This document shows positions 42,449 to 51,962 of a DNA stretch of 64,000 nucleotides, one piece after another. The stretch covers positions 1 through 64,000 of the forward strand of contig OMXI01000028.1 of the NCBI GenBank assembly GCA_900314975.1. The letters run 5' to 3'. A model generated the notes under the pieces. The model had not been told where the DNA came from, searched no databases, and saw only the letters and a program-made list of their open reading frames with translations. Each line of letters opens with the position of its first letter. Position 1 is the first letter of the stretch. This stretch comes from an uncultured Eubacteriales bacterium. Its GTDB lineage: Bacteria > Bacillota > Clostridia > Oscillospirales > Ruminococcaceae. Made by a program: the position numbers and the translations under genes.

Positions 42449-44320
42449 ATGAATGAAAACCAGATCACACAAGAACCAATCGAAGTCGACATAGACCGAA
42501 GTGTCTACGAAGAACCCTATGTTGTAAAGGACGGTTGTCTTTACGAGGAGGTGACCACCAAAAACAAAACAGAGTATGTCAAGCTGGCAGACTTTGTTCC
42601 TACTCTCAAGGCAGAGATAACCTACGATGACGGAACGGAAGAAAAGAAGAAGTTCCTCATATCCGCTGTTCACAAAAGCGGTGATGTTCTCTCTGAACAG
42701 CTGGTGACCGCAGACGATATGCAGACGATGAAATGGCTGCTGCAAAGGTGGGGACAGCAGGGTGCTGCACCGCCCAAACAGAACACACTGGCTCGGATAA
42801 GCTACGCTATCATGCAGACCAAGGCTGAGTACAGAAAGGAAACTGTGTACGCACAGACGGGCTGGAAAAAGATCGGAGGTGAGTATGTGTTCCTGATGCC
42901 CAATGAGAACAGTCCGTACACAGTGGAACTGCAGGGCAAGCTGAACAGGTACAGCTTCAGTAAAAAGTGTTCACCCGATGAGCCTGTTCTTGTTTCTGCT
43001 ATGCTTGAAAAGAGCATGGCTCCCGACAGAGTTATGCTGCCGCTGCTTGCGGTGACATTCCTCTCACCGCTTGATCACTTTCTCAAAATGGGAGGCTGCG
43101 AACCGAAGTTCGTTACTGCACTCATAGGTAAGACAGGCAGCCGTAAGTCTACACTTGCTGCTCTGTTCCTTTCCTTCTTCGGAAGGTTCACTGCCAGCGA
43201 TCTGCCGATGAGTTTCCACGACACAGCCAACAGCATACTCTCAAACATCTACTACCTTAAAGATGTACTGACCTGCATAGATGACTTTCACCCGTCAGGT
43301 CACTTTCAGGAGAAAGAGATGAAAGATATAGCACAGAACATCTCAAGGTACTACGGTGACCGCATAGGGCGTGCCCGTCTCAACTCCAAAGCTGAGCTGC
43401 AGGCATCAAAGCCGCCGACAGGCAACGCTATCATCACAGCGGAGTTCTCTCCCGAAATATCCGAGTCAGGCTGTGCAAGATACTTTACCATTGAGCTTGA
43501 CGATGACGATGTGGCTCTGGACGAGCTGAGCAGGTATCAGAGGTATGCAGAGCAGGATCTTCTGTCGGGAGTAATGATGACTTACATCGAGTGGATAAAG
43601 GATACTTACCTTGGTGACACTGACAGCTTTGTGAAAAAGCTCTCGGAGATGTTTCTGAACTTCCGTACTGACTTCATAACAAAGCTGACCGAGCGAAAGA
43701 TAAAGTTCCACAGCAGAGTTCCCGATATGCTTTCTCACCTGAAGATAGGACTCACGCTTCTGCTTGAGTTTCTGCTTGCGACTGAGTTCATCGGACAGGA
43801 TGACAGGAAACGTTACGAGCACAACCTTGATGAGATACTTTTGCAGACCACATCGGTGAGTGCAGAACAGATAATCGAGGAACAGCCGGTGACCAAGTTC
43901 TGTGAGAAGCTCACCAGTCTTCTTGACAGCGGCAGGTGCTATGTTGAGAACAGAGGCTCTGACTGTTCACCTCGGCAGAAAAACTGCATCGGTCTTGTGG
44001 ATGACAAGTACTACTATCTGTTCATGGACAGTGCACACTCTGAGGTCAGACAGCTGTGCAGCAGTCAGGGAGAACACTTCTCCATCAGCAAGAAAGAGCT
44101 GCTCAAGCAGATGAGAAAGGACGGTATCCTTGTATCAAAGTCAAACCGCAACACGATCTCTATCCGTGACAGCAGCGGAGTGATCAATGTGACTATGCTT
44201 GACAAAGCTAAAGTTGCCCAGCGACTGTCGCGCGATTTGTGCCCACCATCTACCTCGGCAGACAAACTATCCGACCCGCAGGCAGTTGAAGGCACACAGG
44301 GCATTGTGGCGCAAGTGTGA
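42449..44320 (+). CDS. DUF927-type replication ATPase of element B
   Basis: 623 residues from ATG 42449 (AGGAGGATGATAGA). After an N-terminal ~120 residues, the DUF927 part has TGWKKIGGEYVFLMP, then a P-loop ALIGKTGSRKSTLAALFLSFFG (about 232-250), Walker-B-like VLTCIDDFHPSG and a sensor-like GNAIITAEFSPE. A C-terminal domain (about 470-600) is winged-helix-like. DUF927 proteins are primase/helicase-like and common on phages and integrative elements. Its last ~28 codons lie in repeat copy III. Iterons upstream suggest it starts element replication. Confidence 0.8.
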   Translation: MNENQITQEPIEVDIDRSVYEEPYVVKDGCLYEEVTTKNKTEYVKLADFVPTLKAEITYDDGTEEKKKFLISAVHKSGDVLSEQLVTADDMQTMKWLLQRWGQQGAAPPKQNTLARISYAIMQTKAEYRKETVYAQTGWKKIGGEYVFLMPNENSPYTVELQGKLNRYSFSKKCSPDEPVLVSAMLEKSMAPDRVMLPLLAVTFLSPLDHFLKMGGCEPKFVTALIGKTGSRKSTLAALFLSFFGRFTASDLPMSFHDTANSILSNIYYLKDVLTCIDDFHPSGHFQEKEMKDIAQNISRYYGDRIGRARLNSKAELQASKPPTGNAIITAEFSPEISESGCARYFTIELDDDDVALDELSRYQRYAEQDLLSGVMMTYIEWIKDTYLGDTDSFVKKLSEMFLNFRTDFITKLTERKIKFHSRVPDMLSHLKIGLTLLLEFLLATEFIGQDDRKRYEHNLDEILLQTTSVSAEQIIEEQPVTKFCEKLTSLLDSGRCYVENRGSDCSPRQKNCIGLVDDKYYYLFMDSAHSEVRQLCSSQGEHFSISKKELLKQMRKDGILVSKSNRNTISIRDSSGVINVTMLDKAKVAQRLSRDLCPPSTSADKLSDPQAVEGTQGIVAQV

Positions 44321-44323
44321 GCG
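44234..44323 (+). repeat. Dispersed element repeat, copy III (diverged)
   Basis: Matches copies I and II at the start (CGATTT-TGCCC) and end (CACAGGGCA...GTGGCGCAAGTGTGAGCG). Here most of it encodes the end of the DUF927 protein. Confidence 0.65.
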
Positions 44324-44906
44324 TCCGTCAGGACTTTTTTCCTTTGAAAATGATATTGGTGAAAGAGGAAAACTGACAGGTCATATGGCAGTCCGAAAAC
44401 TGCACAACTTTGTGACCAGCCAGCATCGCAGGCGGCAATCCGCCACCCGCATATTGCTGGCTCGGGGCGAACCCCGTGAACCCCTTATCATTGGCAGAAA
44501 AAGAATATGTCTGAACTGATAACACGACAGTTTTGAGACAAGCCAACCTTTGCTCCGTTTCAAAGCTTTCATTGGTTTGCGAGTTAAAGCTTCGGGGTCG
44601 CTGCCCCGAAAGCAGTCACAGCGAACGGCAAAGCCGACCGCAATCTACGCACTTTCAGCGGTTCTCAAAAAAGGTGTCGTAAAACCAAGACTTTTGAAAA
44701 TCAGGGGTCGTAAATTGAGAATACAGCCTGTTTGGGCGTTGATGCGAGGCGTTCCGCTGGTGTCACAAGATGTTTCAGAGCAACCAAAAGAGTTGTGCTC
44801 TAACTCTTAACAACAAAAAAATCTAACTACGAAAGGACAGATAAAAATTGAACAATGCGATCAACAATCGAAACAACAAACCAACAAGAAGGAGAGTGAT
44901 AATTCA
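44321..44906. other. Non-coding region between rep and xis of element B
   Basis: Shares two blocks with element A (44384-44505, and about 44715-44815 matching 37100-37195). No gene is supported. Confidence 0.65.
44384..44505 (+). repeat. Conserved structured non-coding segment, element B copy
   Basis: Counterpart of 36793-36915. Outer arms GCCAGCA/TGCTGGC and inner hairpin GGCGG-CAAT-CCGCC are kept. Confidence 0.7.
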
Positions 44907-45107
44907 ATGGCTGAAAACAAAACAGAAACGAAAATACAGATGCTTACGATCAAGGAAGCTGCTGCACTGGTCAGCGGTCTTACCGAATACAAAGTCAGAG
45001 AGCTGTGCAAGTCAGGTCAGCTGCCCTGCTTTATGGCGGGCAAGAAGTACCTGATAAACAAAGAGGTTTTGTACAAATTCTTCGGCAGCGATATGTCGGT
45101 TAAGTAG
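44907..45107 (+). CDS. xis: Excisionase-type small DNA-binding protein, element B
   Basis: 66 residues: QMLTIKEAAALVSGLTEYKVRELCKSGQLPCFMAGKKYLINKEVLYKFFG, clearly homologous to the 37521 protein. GGAGAG lies 10 nt before ATG 44907. It would regulate direction of the integrase that follows 112 bp downstream. Confidence 0.85.
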   Translation: MAENKTETKIQMLTIKEAAALVSGLTEYKVRELCKSGQLPCFMAGKKYLINKEVLYKFFGSDMSVK

Positions 45108-45219
45108 AAAACTGTGTTGTAGAAATTAAAATCGAGCCTGCCCGATAGCTATGCCCGTTAGTCTGTGGTATGGTGATGTTGTCGGGTAGGCAAATCTTAA
45201 AAAGGAAAGGATGAAATGT

Positions 45220-46431
45220 ATGGCGTATATTGAAAAAAGGAAAAATGCAAAAGGCGAAGTGACCGGCTATCGCATCAGATCGTACTGTGGATATGATGTT
45301 AACGGAAAACAGATGGTGCAGTACAAAAGCTGGACGCCGCCGAAAGAAATGAGCAGAACACAAGCAGAGAAAGAGGTGAACAGGCTTGCTGTGCTGTTCG
45401 ATGAAGAGTGTGCTCACGGACAGGTAACTGCGGCTATCAAGCTGCAGAAGCTATGCGAGCAGTGGTTCAGTGAGTACGCTGAACTCAACCACCGAAGCAC
45501 TACCTTACAGCGTGAACACCTCATAGCATCAAGGGTCTACCCTGCTCTCGGTCACTACCGCATCGACAAGATATCGGCTCGTGACATTCAGAAATTTATC
45601 AACTCACTTGCCAGACCGGGAGCTAACAAGAGAAACGGCAACCCTCTGTCACAAAAGACGATGAGGCATCATCTCTCGTTCATATCCTCTATCTTTGAGT
45701 ATGCGATAAGGCTTGACATGATAAGCTCAAACCCCTGCACAAAGGTCACGATACCCAAGATAGATGCAACGGGCAAGGCATACAGAAAGCCTGAGAAACA
45801 CATATACACCAAGGAACAGGCAAGGGAGTTCATGAAGATACTTGCCGAGGCTCCAATGAAGCACAAGCTGTTTTTCACGCTGGCTATCTACACAGGCTGC
45901 CGCCGAGGTGAACTGCTCGGTCTGGAGTGGAAGAACATAGACTTTGAAAACGCAACAATGATGATAGACCACACCTCAAACTACACATCAGAAAAGGGCA
46001 TCTACAGTGATGCTACCAAGACAGAGAAAAGCACAAGGCTTGTAGATTTACCGCCAACGGTATTAGAGCTGCTCAGAGCCTACAAGAAAGACCAGGACAG
46101 CTACAAGGCAAACCTTGGCGACAAGTGGCAAGAGCACGACAGGCTGTTCACCAAGTGGGACGGAACTCCGATGCATCCTGCGACACCTTACTCATGGCTC
46201 AAGCGTGAGTGTGAACGCAGAGGGTTTCCGTTCTATGGCGTTCACACTTTCAGACACCTGTTCGTATCGCTTGAGATAGAGGCAGGCATTGACCCGACTA
46301 CCATTGCGGCTATGGTCGGACACTCGACTCCGCAGACTACCCTGACGACTTACAGTCACTTCTTCGCTGACAGCAAACGCAGGGCAAGCAACATAATTGC
46401 GGACATAATTGAGGGTAAAACCGCAAGCTGA
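45220..46431 (+). CDS. int: Tyrosine recombinase (integrase), element B
   Basis: 403 residues (start ATG 45220; ATG 45211 is also possible). Domains in order: arm-binding (IEKRKNAKGEVTGYRIRSYCGYD), core-binding (LCEQWFSEYAELNHRS...), catalytic with Arg in YTGCRRGELLGLEW, HTFRHLF, GHSTPQTTLTTY and the Tyr in TYSHFF. The remnant at 1743-2085 is nearly identical to its last 110 residues. It matches the GTCCAT-type arms at the ends of element B. Confidence 0.93.
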   Translation: MAYIEKRKNAKGEVTGYRIRSYCGYDVNGKQMVQYKSWTPPKEMSRTQAEKEVNRLAVLFDEECAHGQVTAAIKLQKLCEQWFSEYAELNHRSTTLQREHLIASRVYPALGHYRIDKISARDIQKFINSLARPGANKRNGNPLSQKTMRHHLSFISSIFEYAIRLDMISSNPCTKVTIPKIDATGKAYRKPEKHIYTKEQAREFMKILAEAPMKHKLFFTLAIYTGCRRGELLGLEWKNIDFENATMMIDHTSNYTSEKGIYSDATKTEKSTRLVDLPPTVLELLRAYKKDQDSYKANLGDKWQEHDRLFTKWDGTPMHPATPYSWLKRECERRGFPFYGVHTFRHLFVSLEIEAGIDPTTIAAMVGHSTPQTTLTTYSHFFADSKRRASNIIADIIEGKTAS

Positions 46432-46439
46432 CTAACAAA

Positions 46440-46492
46440 GAGAGGCTCTCACAGTGCTGCTTTATGCAGCGGCTGTGGTGAGCCTCTTTTTT
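46440..46492 (+). terminator. Integrase terminator
   Basis: Long hairpin AGAGGCTC-T-CACAG...CTGTGG-TGAGCCTCT followed by T7. Confidence 0.85.
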
Positions 46493-46493
46493 T

Positions 46494-47050
46494 AATGTAT
46501 CAGTCTATGAGAAAGCTGATGGTCAATTTTTTGAAGTCACTTGCACGCAACAGCTTTTCAGGATTGATACTTATGGAGTAATCGCGGAGGAATTAAATAG
46601 GATTATTGATGTGTTGGCAAAATATGATTGCCCCGTGTATGACGCATCTATTCTTCTCATGCGTTGCTATGGGGTTGGTACAGATGATGGCGCTGACGCC
46701 GTCAATCGCAGAGCAGGCCAAGAAGGCTCGTTATTTGAGAACCCAGACCCCGGGGAAAGTGTCCGAGGCCACCATCCTGTCCTATCTCGCCAAAAACTTT
46801 TATCGACTTTTGCTGTTTCGGCCTGATTCCGGGCTAAGTGGAATAATTCGACAGGCGCAGCGGGAAGGCGATGGCGATGAAGCGGGCAATGAAGTGGCTT
46901 AACGAAATCTGCTGTACTCTTTTTCCTGGCTCACAAACCATATTGGTGACCATTTGCCTCTGTGGAGTTCCACAGAGGGTGAGCTTGTGCGCTCATGACA
47001 CGGGGGTAGAACTTTTCATTGTACAGTACCTATTTTCTCCACATTTCCTA
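46494..47050. other. Stretch with decayed coding sequence
   Basis: Short overlapping frames give protein-like pieces: GVIAEELNRIIDVLAKYDCPVYDASIL in one frame near 46570-46650 and SIAEQAKKARYLRTQTPGKVSEATILSYLAKNF in another near 46700-46800. No start, RBS or complete domain. It looks like remnants of genes displaced by the TetR/ABC cargo. I do not recognise them. Confidence 0.5.
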
Positions 47051-47099
47051 TTGACTTTTAAGTCAATACATGTTATACTTTTATTGACTTAAAAGTCAA
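47051..47099 (+). promoter_or_regulatory. TetR gene promoter with two operators
   Basis: TTGACTTTTAAGTCAA (47051-47066) and TTGACTTAAAAGTCAA (47084-47099), both with TTGACTT/AAGTCAA arms. The first covers -35 TTGACT; -10 TATACT is at 47074-47079 (17-nt spacer). The second lies just after the expected start of transcription. Confidence 0.85.
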
Positions 47100-47125
47100 T
47101 GGGATAGAAATGGAGGTGAGTAATA

Positions 47126-47794
47126 ATGGCTCGTAAGAGTAATAATACTGAATTTATCGACGAATATGAAATTGCAGATCATAAAATTATGACGATGGAG
47201 GAAGAAAAGCGTGAACGCCTTATCATGGAAGCCCTGAAAGAGTTTTCCAAAGGCTATGCGTATGCCAATATGGACGAGATCGTCAAGCGTGCCGGAATAT
47301 CAAAAGGATTGCTGTTTCACTATTTCGGTACTAAAAAGGGGGTGTTCCTGTTTCTTCTGAAATATACCTTAAACATTGTCAACACAAAGTTTGAAGAGAT
47401 TGTTTTGGAAAAAAACGACTTCCTTCAAAACATCTGGCAAGCGTCAAAAATGGAACTAGATTTAAGCTTTGAACAGCCGTATGTCATGGACTTTTTGGTT
47501 AAAGCGGCTTTTTCATTAAAAGAGGTTTTTCCGGAGGGGTTGCCCAAAGATGTACCTGATTTGACCGCCGGCATATTGTTGGATCGGATTGTGAAAAACT
47601 CTGACTGGTCATTGCTTAGGTCGGACATCGATGCTGAAAAGGCACAAAAAATTATCTTATGGACGATGGACGGTTTTATGAATAGCTTGCTGGCCTGCGG
47701 AGGTGATATTGAGAATTACAAGTCTCATTATGACCAGTGCATGAAAGAATTTGAGGGATATCTCCAATTGCTTCGTAAGCTGTTGTATCAATAA
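47126..47794 (+). CDS. TetR-family regulator
   Basis: 222 residues; GGAGGTGAG precedes ATG 47126. HTH at about 28-75 (RERLIMEALKEFSKGYAYANMDEIVKRAGISKGLLFHYFGTKKGVFLFLL), then an all-helical ligand and dimer domain. It presumably represses its own promoter through the two palindromes and thereby the ABC exporter genes directly downstream (24-bp gap). Confidence 0.93.
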   Translation: MARKSNNTEFIDEYEIADHKIMTMEEEKRERLIMEALKEFSKGYAYANMDEIVKRAGISKGLLFHYFGTKKGVFLFLLKYTLNIVNTKFEEIVLEKNDFLQNIWQASKMELDLSFEQPYVMDFLVKAAFSLKEVFPEGLPKDVPDLTAGILLDRIVKNSDWSLLRSDIDAEKAQKIILWTMDGFMNSLLACGGDIENYKSHYDQCMKEFEGYLQLLRKLLYQ

Positions 47795-47817
47795 TTTAAA
47801 GAAAGGTAGGTTTGATT

Positions 47818-48654
47818 ATGAGTAAAAATATAATTGAGATTGATAATCTCTCAAAGTTCTACGGCAAGCAAAGAGGCATCGAGGATGTAACATTCTCGGT
47901 TCGGGAAGGCGAAATTTTGGGGTTCCTTGGATCGAACGGTGCCGGAAAATCAACGACTATTCGGTCAATGCTTGGATTGATAAAGTATGATCAGGGCGAA
48001 ATAAGAATCAATGGTCTTGACAGCGTAAAGGACAGAGAAAAAATCCTTGCAGACATTGGCTATATGCCAAGTGAAGCATGGTTTTATCCGGGCATGACAA
48101 TCAGGGAAATGCTGAAGCATTCGGCAGATGTCAGAAAGGTTGATTGCACCGATGAAGTAGAAAAACTTTGCGACAGACTTCAGGTGGACGTAAAAAGAAA
48201 AATCAATGAGCTCTCACTTGGGAACAGGAAAAAGGTCAGCATCATCTGTGCAATGCAGCACAGACCAAAGCTTTTTGTTTTTGATGAACCGACCAGCGGA
48301 CTTGATCCTCTGATGCAAAATGTTTTCTTTGAGTTGATTCAGGAGTATGTGAATGAGGGTGCGACCTGTATGCTTTCCACTCACGTTTTATCGGAAGTAA
48401 GAAATCACTGTACTCATGTGGCAATTATGAAGGAAGGCAGGCTGGTTGTCACAGATACCGTCGATAATCTTCTGAGCAGTCGATCAAAGAGAATCAAAAT
48501 GATACGGGATGGCGAAAAGCTTGATTATATCTACAAGGATAACCTGGACAATTTATATAAGGAACTGGAAGGACATCATATCGAGGATATTATCATCGAG
48601 GAACCGTCCATAGAAGAAGTATTTATGCACTATTACTTGAAGGAGGAAAAATAA
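47818..48654 (+). CDS. ABC transporter ATP-binding protein (export type)
   Basis: 278 residues from ATG 47818. Walker A GSNGAGKST (about 40-48), signature LSLGNRKKVS, Walker B LFVFDEPTSGLDP, and H-loop STHVLSE. The C-terminal ~70 residues are typical of single-copy exporters. It powers the permease encoded immediately downstream; likely substrates are drugs, peptides or lipids. It is regulated by the TetR protein upstream. Confidence 0.95.
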   Translation: MSKNIIEIDNLSKFYGKQRGIEDVTFSVREGEILGFLGSNGAGKSTTIRSMLGLIKYDQGEIRINGLDSVKDREKILADIGYMPSEAWFYPGMTIREMLKHSADVRKVDCTDEVEKLCDRLQVDVKRKINELSLGNRKKVSIICAMQHRPKLFVFDEPTSGLDPLMQNVFFELIQEYVNEGATCMLSTHVLSEVRNHCTHVAIMKEGRLVVTDTVDNLLSSRSKRIKMIRDGEKLDYIYKDNLDNLYKELEGHHIEDIIIEEPSIEEVFMHYYLKEEK

Positions 48655-49446
48655 ATGCCGGTAATATTAAAAAACGAATGGAAATCAGGTCGGAAAAGTC
48701 TTTTGATATGGGCGCTTTCTGTGGGTGGAATGGGGCTCATCTTCATCATTTTATATAAGGGTATGGAAGATAGCATGGCAGGTATAGCAGAGAATTATGC
48801 AAAAATGGGCGCGTTTTCGGATGCTTTTGGAATGAGTAAACTCAGTATAGCAACATTAAAAGGATTTTTTGCCATAGAAGTCGGACAGATTCATGCACTT
48901 GGAAGCAGTATGTTTGCGGCTTCCATTGCCACAGTAATTCTTTCAAAGGAAGAGGATGGGCATACTGCAGAATATACGTTTACACTTCCGGTTTCAAGGG
49001 GCAAGGTCATAGCAATGAAGTTTTTGGCAGTGCTGATAAAACTTATTTGTTTTACATTTATTTGTGGCATGCTTTATGAAGTCGGGTTTGTTTTTCTTGG
49101 AGAAACGGATTTTGGAAGCATATTCACAGAGTATATGCTTTTTCAGTTAATGATGAATATCGAAATTGCGGCTATTTGCTTTGTGATCTCTGCGGTAAGC
49201 AAAAAGAACAGGTTAGGAATTGGAATTGCAGTTGCCATGCTGCTGTATGCGTATGATTTGATGGCAAGAGTTGTTCCTGATTTAAAGGACGCTATCTTTA
49301 TTTCTCCGTTTTCCTATTCAAATGCGACATCAATTTTTGCTGGAGAATCAAGGGATTGTGTTGCTTTGATTTTAGGGACGATAATGATTGTGATTATGAC
49401 TGTGGGAGCTGGTATGATTTACGCAAAAAGGGATCTCGCTTCATAA
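48655..49446 (+). CDS. ABC-2 type permease
   Basis: 263 residues with six hydrophobic helices (for example LLIWALSVGGMGLIFIILY, VIAMKFLAVLIKLICFTFICGML, LILGTIMIVIMTVGAGMIYA). It starts directly after the ATPase stop, with AGGAGG in the end of that gene. It forms the membrane part of the exporter. Confidence 0.92.
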   Translation: MPVILKNEWKSGRKSLLIWALSVGGMGLIFIILYKGMEDSMAGIAENYAKMGAFSDAFGMSKLSIATLKGFFAIEVGQIHALGSSMFAASIATVILSKEEDGHTAEYTFTLPVSRGKVIAMKFLAVLIKLICFTFICGMLYEVGFVFLGETDFGSIFTEYMLFQLMMNIEIAAICFVISAVSKKNRLGIGIAVAMLLYAYDLMARVVPDLKDAIFISPFSYSNATSIFAGESRDCVALILGTIMIVIMTVGAGMIYAKRDLAS

Positions 49447-49626
49447 TGATTAGATTTTAGTTGCTTGTTTTCTGATTTTAAATAAGAAAAAATTGAGTTG
49501 TTTCTCTACTTTGCATAAGTAAGCTTATTGTTCTTGTATTTATAGTAATGACGTTCAAGATATCCAGAACAGATTTTTTCTAACTCGGATGAATCAATAA
49601 TCAATGATTGATCCTCTCCTACCTCA

Positions 49627-49663
49627 GACTGCGTCTCCAATAGGGGGCGCAGTTGTTTTTTTG
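49627..49663 (+). terminator. Terminator of the ABC operon
   Basis: Hairpin ACTGCG...CGCAGT followed by TGTTTTTTTG. Confidence 0.7.
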
Positions 49664-49893
49664 TATCTATGACCTTATTGTGCAGTTGACTAATGACACA
49701 CCCATTGATAATCCACAGCCATACACAGATTTGTTTAAATCCTCCGTAAAATTGTTAAGCCGACATAGGATAAACAGCAAAAAACAAAGAGCAAACACAG
49801 AAAAAAGAAAAGCGGAAGCCGCATTCACACACAAACTCCCACAGTTGACTTTTATCAATAAGGTCCATAGTAAAGTCCATATAGCCATTTTTG

Positions 49894-49959
49894 ACAAAAA
49901 AAGAACTCGCAAACGCCATGTTTGCGAGCTTTTCTTTTATGCGGCAAACGGGACTTGAA
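49894..49959. repeat. 66-bp att core repeat, copy 3
   Basis: Right end of element B. Left arm GTCCATAGTAAAGTCCAT starts 31 nt before the core, exactly as at copy 1. The right arm is of a third type (AAAGACCA twice, 50080-50098). Confidence 0.85.
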
Positions 49960-49962
49960 GCA

Positions 49963-50099
49963 CCGCCGCTTGCTGAAACGTGCGCATCTACGGGCTTTTT
50001 ATGCCCGCTGATGCGCCGATTCTGTCATAAGGGTATATACCGTAACCCATCGGAATGTGCAGTAGTTTTGTGCCGAAATAAAGACCAAACAAAGACCAG
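49963..50099. repeat. Left-end sequence of a type-C element, copy 1
   Basis: 137 bp repeated at 54768-54903, from CCGCCGCTTGCTGAAA to AAAGACCAAACAAAGACCA. A weaker partial copy (CCTATCGGAAT...) lies at 51963-52012. Confidence 0.8.
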
Positions 50100-50190
50100 A
50101 GTTGCATGATGATGAATTATGTTTAACATCATTAAGCATTTTTAACTAACGAAATAATGATACAAATTGAAGTTTGTACAATTAAAACGC

Positions 50191-51837
50191 TCATATTGTT
50201 TTAGTGGGTCTCACGATTCTTTTGCCATCTTCAGATAATAGTTTACCCTCTAAGTATTTATCAAAAACACTAACACATGGGAATGACACAATACCGTCCT
50301 TATCTGTAAAATCAATTTGAAGAGGTTTGGAGGAAACAAACAAGAAATGAACCTTAATTTCCCCTTCAACTCCTATGAATTCTTTTATTTTTTGGGGATG
50401 CTTCAAAACTAAATCACATCGTTTTCTGCAATGATCATAATATCCATTTTTCTCAAAACACTTTTCATAATCCGAAATATAGCTACTAACATGTAAGGAA
50501 TCTGAAAAGAACTTTGATTCAATTATAAATAGTTCATTTATTCTCTCTGCATAATAAATAATGTCATAATCCCCATAATTGGTTTCTTGTTTTCCAAATA
50601 TTCTTTCATAATCAACTTCGATTTCAAGGAATCCTTTACCATAGTGTTTCTCAAGCATTGATATTATTATTCTTACTAACTTATTGGATAACTCATTGTT
50701 CCTTTTTTCCATACCCTTCGTTAGTTTGTCTTCATCGTTGGTATAGATCATCCCACCATTAGTAAAGAACGATAACCATAATTGCGTAGCCTGATCTAAT
50801 GCACAAAACGAAGTATAAACAGTATTATCTTTTAAGCATATAAAAGGACGTATTTCATGCCTAAATTTATTAACTCCCATCTTCCATATGCAAACATCTG
50901 AATCGTTTAGGTTTTTCTCCATCTTTTCATAGTCCAAAACAAATGCATTATAAAAAGCCTCTCCATCCATTTTACCTTTTGAATAATTATTAATCCTTTG
51001 AATAAAACGAGCTTTATCAATTGCAATTACACTTACTTTTCCGTTTTTCAACCCATATTTCATTATGGTTTTAAATAATCTGAGAGATAATAAAAAATCT
51101 ATACCATATGCTTTTTTGAAGCCAGTACCGAAATCACTCTTGTCCGCATTTTTATATTCACTTTTTGTGACTTCAAAAACACTTTGATTCCCAAGTATTT
51201 GTGCACTAAAAAAAGTTTCAGGTACATATTTTAGCAACTCAACTGGTTCAGCATTATACTCATTAATGTTTATCTTTATGCCACGGAACAACAGCATCGT
51301 CTTTTTATTCCTATTTAAGCTTAACAATGATAAACATCTAGACACCAAACCATAAATATACAAATCAACAAACAATTTGTCATTAACATCTGGCGAATCA
51401 GCAATTGGTGTGGATTCCAAACCAACATTTTGAAAAATAAGAGTATTATCTAACCACATATTTATAGATGTTATGACATTTAGCGCCATATTTCGATTAA
51501 TCTCATAAATCTTATCATGATTAACATTGTATTTTGCTAGCTTAGTTCTTTCTTTTTTTTCTTTAATATAAAACCTAAAGCATTTATCTAAAATAGTATA
51601 CAAATCTATAATCACATTTCTTGCATTTCTATTTTTCTCCCAACCAATCAAATCATTTTGTATTTTTTCAATAACACATCTTAAGTATTCGATTGCATCA
51701 TCCGTATTATATGAAGATTCATTTTCATCTGAAAGGTATTTCAAGTATTCTTGCTTTACTAAGTCTAATGGAATTTCCATCTCAGCCCAAAATGGTCTTA
51801 CAAAAGAAATCATCAATATATCTTTACCGAAACACAT
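50191..51837 (-). CDS. Hypothetical protein with PD-(D/E)xK nuclease-like C-terminus
   Basis: 548 residues from ATG 51837 (AAGGAG 10 nt upstream; an earlier TTG is rejected). The N-terminal ~380 residues are helical, with no known domain. Near residue 430 the pattern YGDYDIIYYAERINELFIIESKFFSDSL looks like a restriction-enzyme fold: Asp, then E-x-K on the next strand. This suggests a DNA-cleaving defence or restriction protein. It is AT-rich compared with the flanking element genes, which points to separate transfer. The next minus-strand gene (52089) begins a separate unit upstream. Confidence 0.6.
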   Translation of the reverse strand: MCFGKDILMISFVRPFWAEMEIPLDLVKQEYLKYLSDENESSYNTDDAIEYLRCVIEKIQNDLIGWEKNRNARNVIIDLYTILDKCFRFYIKEKKERTKLAKYNVNHDKIYEINRNMALNVITSINMWLDNTLIFQNVGLESTPIADSPDVNDKLFVDLYIYGLVSRCLSLLSLNRNKKTMLLFRGIKININEYNAEPVELLKYVPETFFSAQILGNQSVFEVTKSEYKNADKSDFGTGFKKAYGIDFLLSLRLFKTIMKYGLKNGKVSVIAIDKARFIQRINNYSKGKMDGEAFYNAFVLDYEKMEKNLNDSDVCIWKMGVNKFRHEIRPFICLKDNTVYTSFCALDQATQLWLSFFTNGGMIYTNDEDKLTKGMEKRNNELSNKLVRIIISMLEKHYGKGFLEIEVDYERIFGKQETNYGDYDIIYYAERINELFIIESKFFSDSLHVSSYISDYEKCFEKNGYYDHCRKRCDLVLKHPQKIKEFIGVEGEIKVHFLFVSSKPLQIDFTDKDGIVSFPCVSVFDKYLEGKLLSEDGKRIVRPTKTI

Positions 51838-51962
51838 TTTTTCTATACTCCTTAACAATAAACACTTTTACCATCAGCATCTCAACTTGCTTGAACACAT
51901 GTACCTACCGAACTCTTCTTCCTACCGTTGCTCCTGACCTATCACATGAGGCTATTCATTAT

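Larger units (their letters stand above)
39876..49959. mobile_element. Integrative element B (between att repeats 2 and 3)
   Basis: 10 kb between direct 66-bp repeats. Both inner ends have the same arm type (AAGGTCCATTTAAAGTCAGG at 40059; AAGGTCCATAGTAAAGTCC at 49861). Contents: HipA-like kinase, DUF927 replication gene with iterons, excisionase, integrase and a TetR/ABC exporter cargo. Confidence 0.65.
49447..50190. other. Gene-free stretch around att repeat 3
   Basis: Contains a minus-strand remnant at about 49505-49625 (frame ...IDSSELEKICSGYLERHYYKYKNN), a terminator at 49627-49663, GTCCAT arms (49863-49880), the att core (49894-49959) and a type-C arm region (49963-50099). Confidence 0.6.

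Noticed and set aside
42263-42745. A minus-strand frame over the iterons
   Set aside because: It overlaps the start of the DUF927 gene antisense and mostly reflects the repeats.
35341-46431. A conjugative element with its own relaxase
   Set aside because: No relaxase, coupling protein of the TcpA/VirD4 type or mating-channel genes were found in A or B; the HerA-like ATPase sits in an effector operon.
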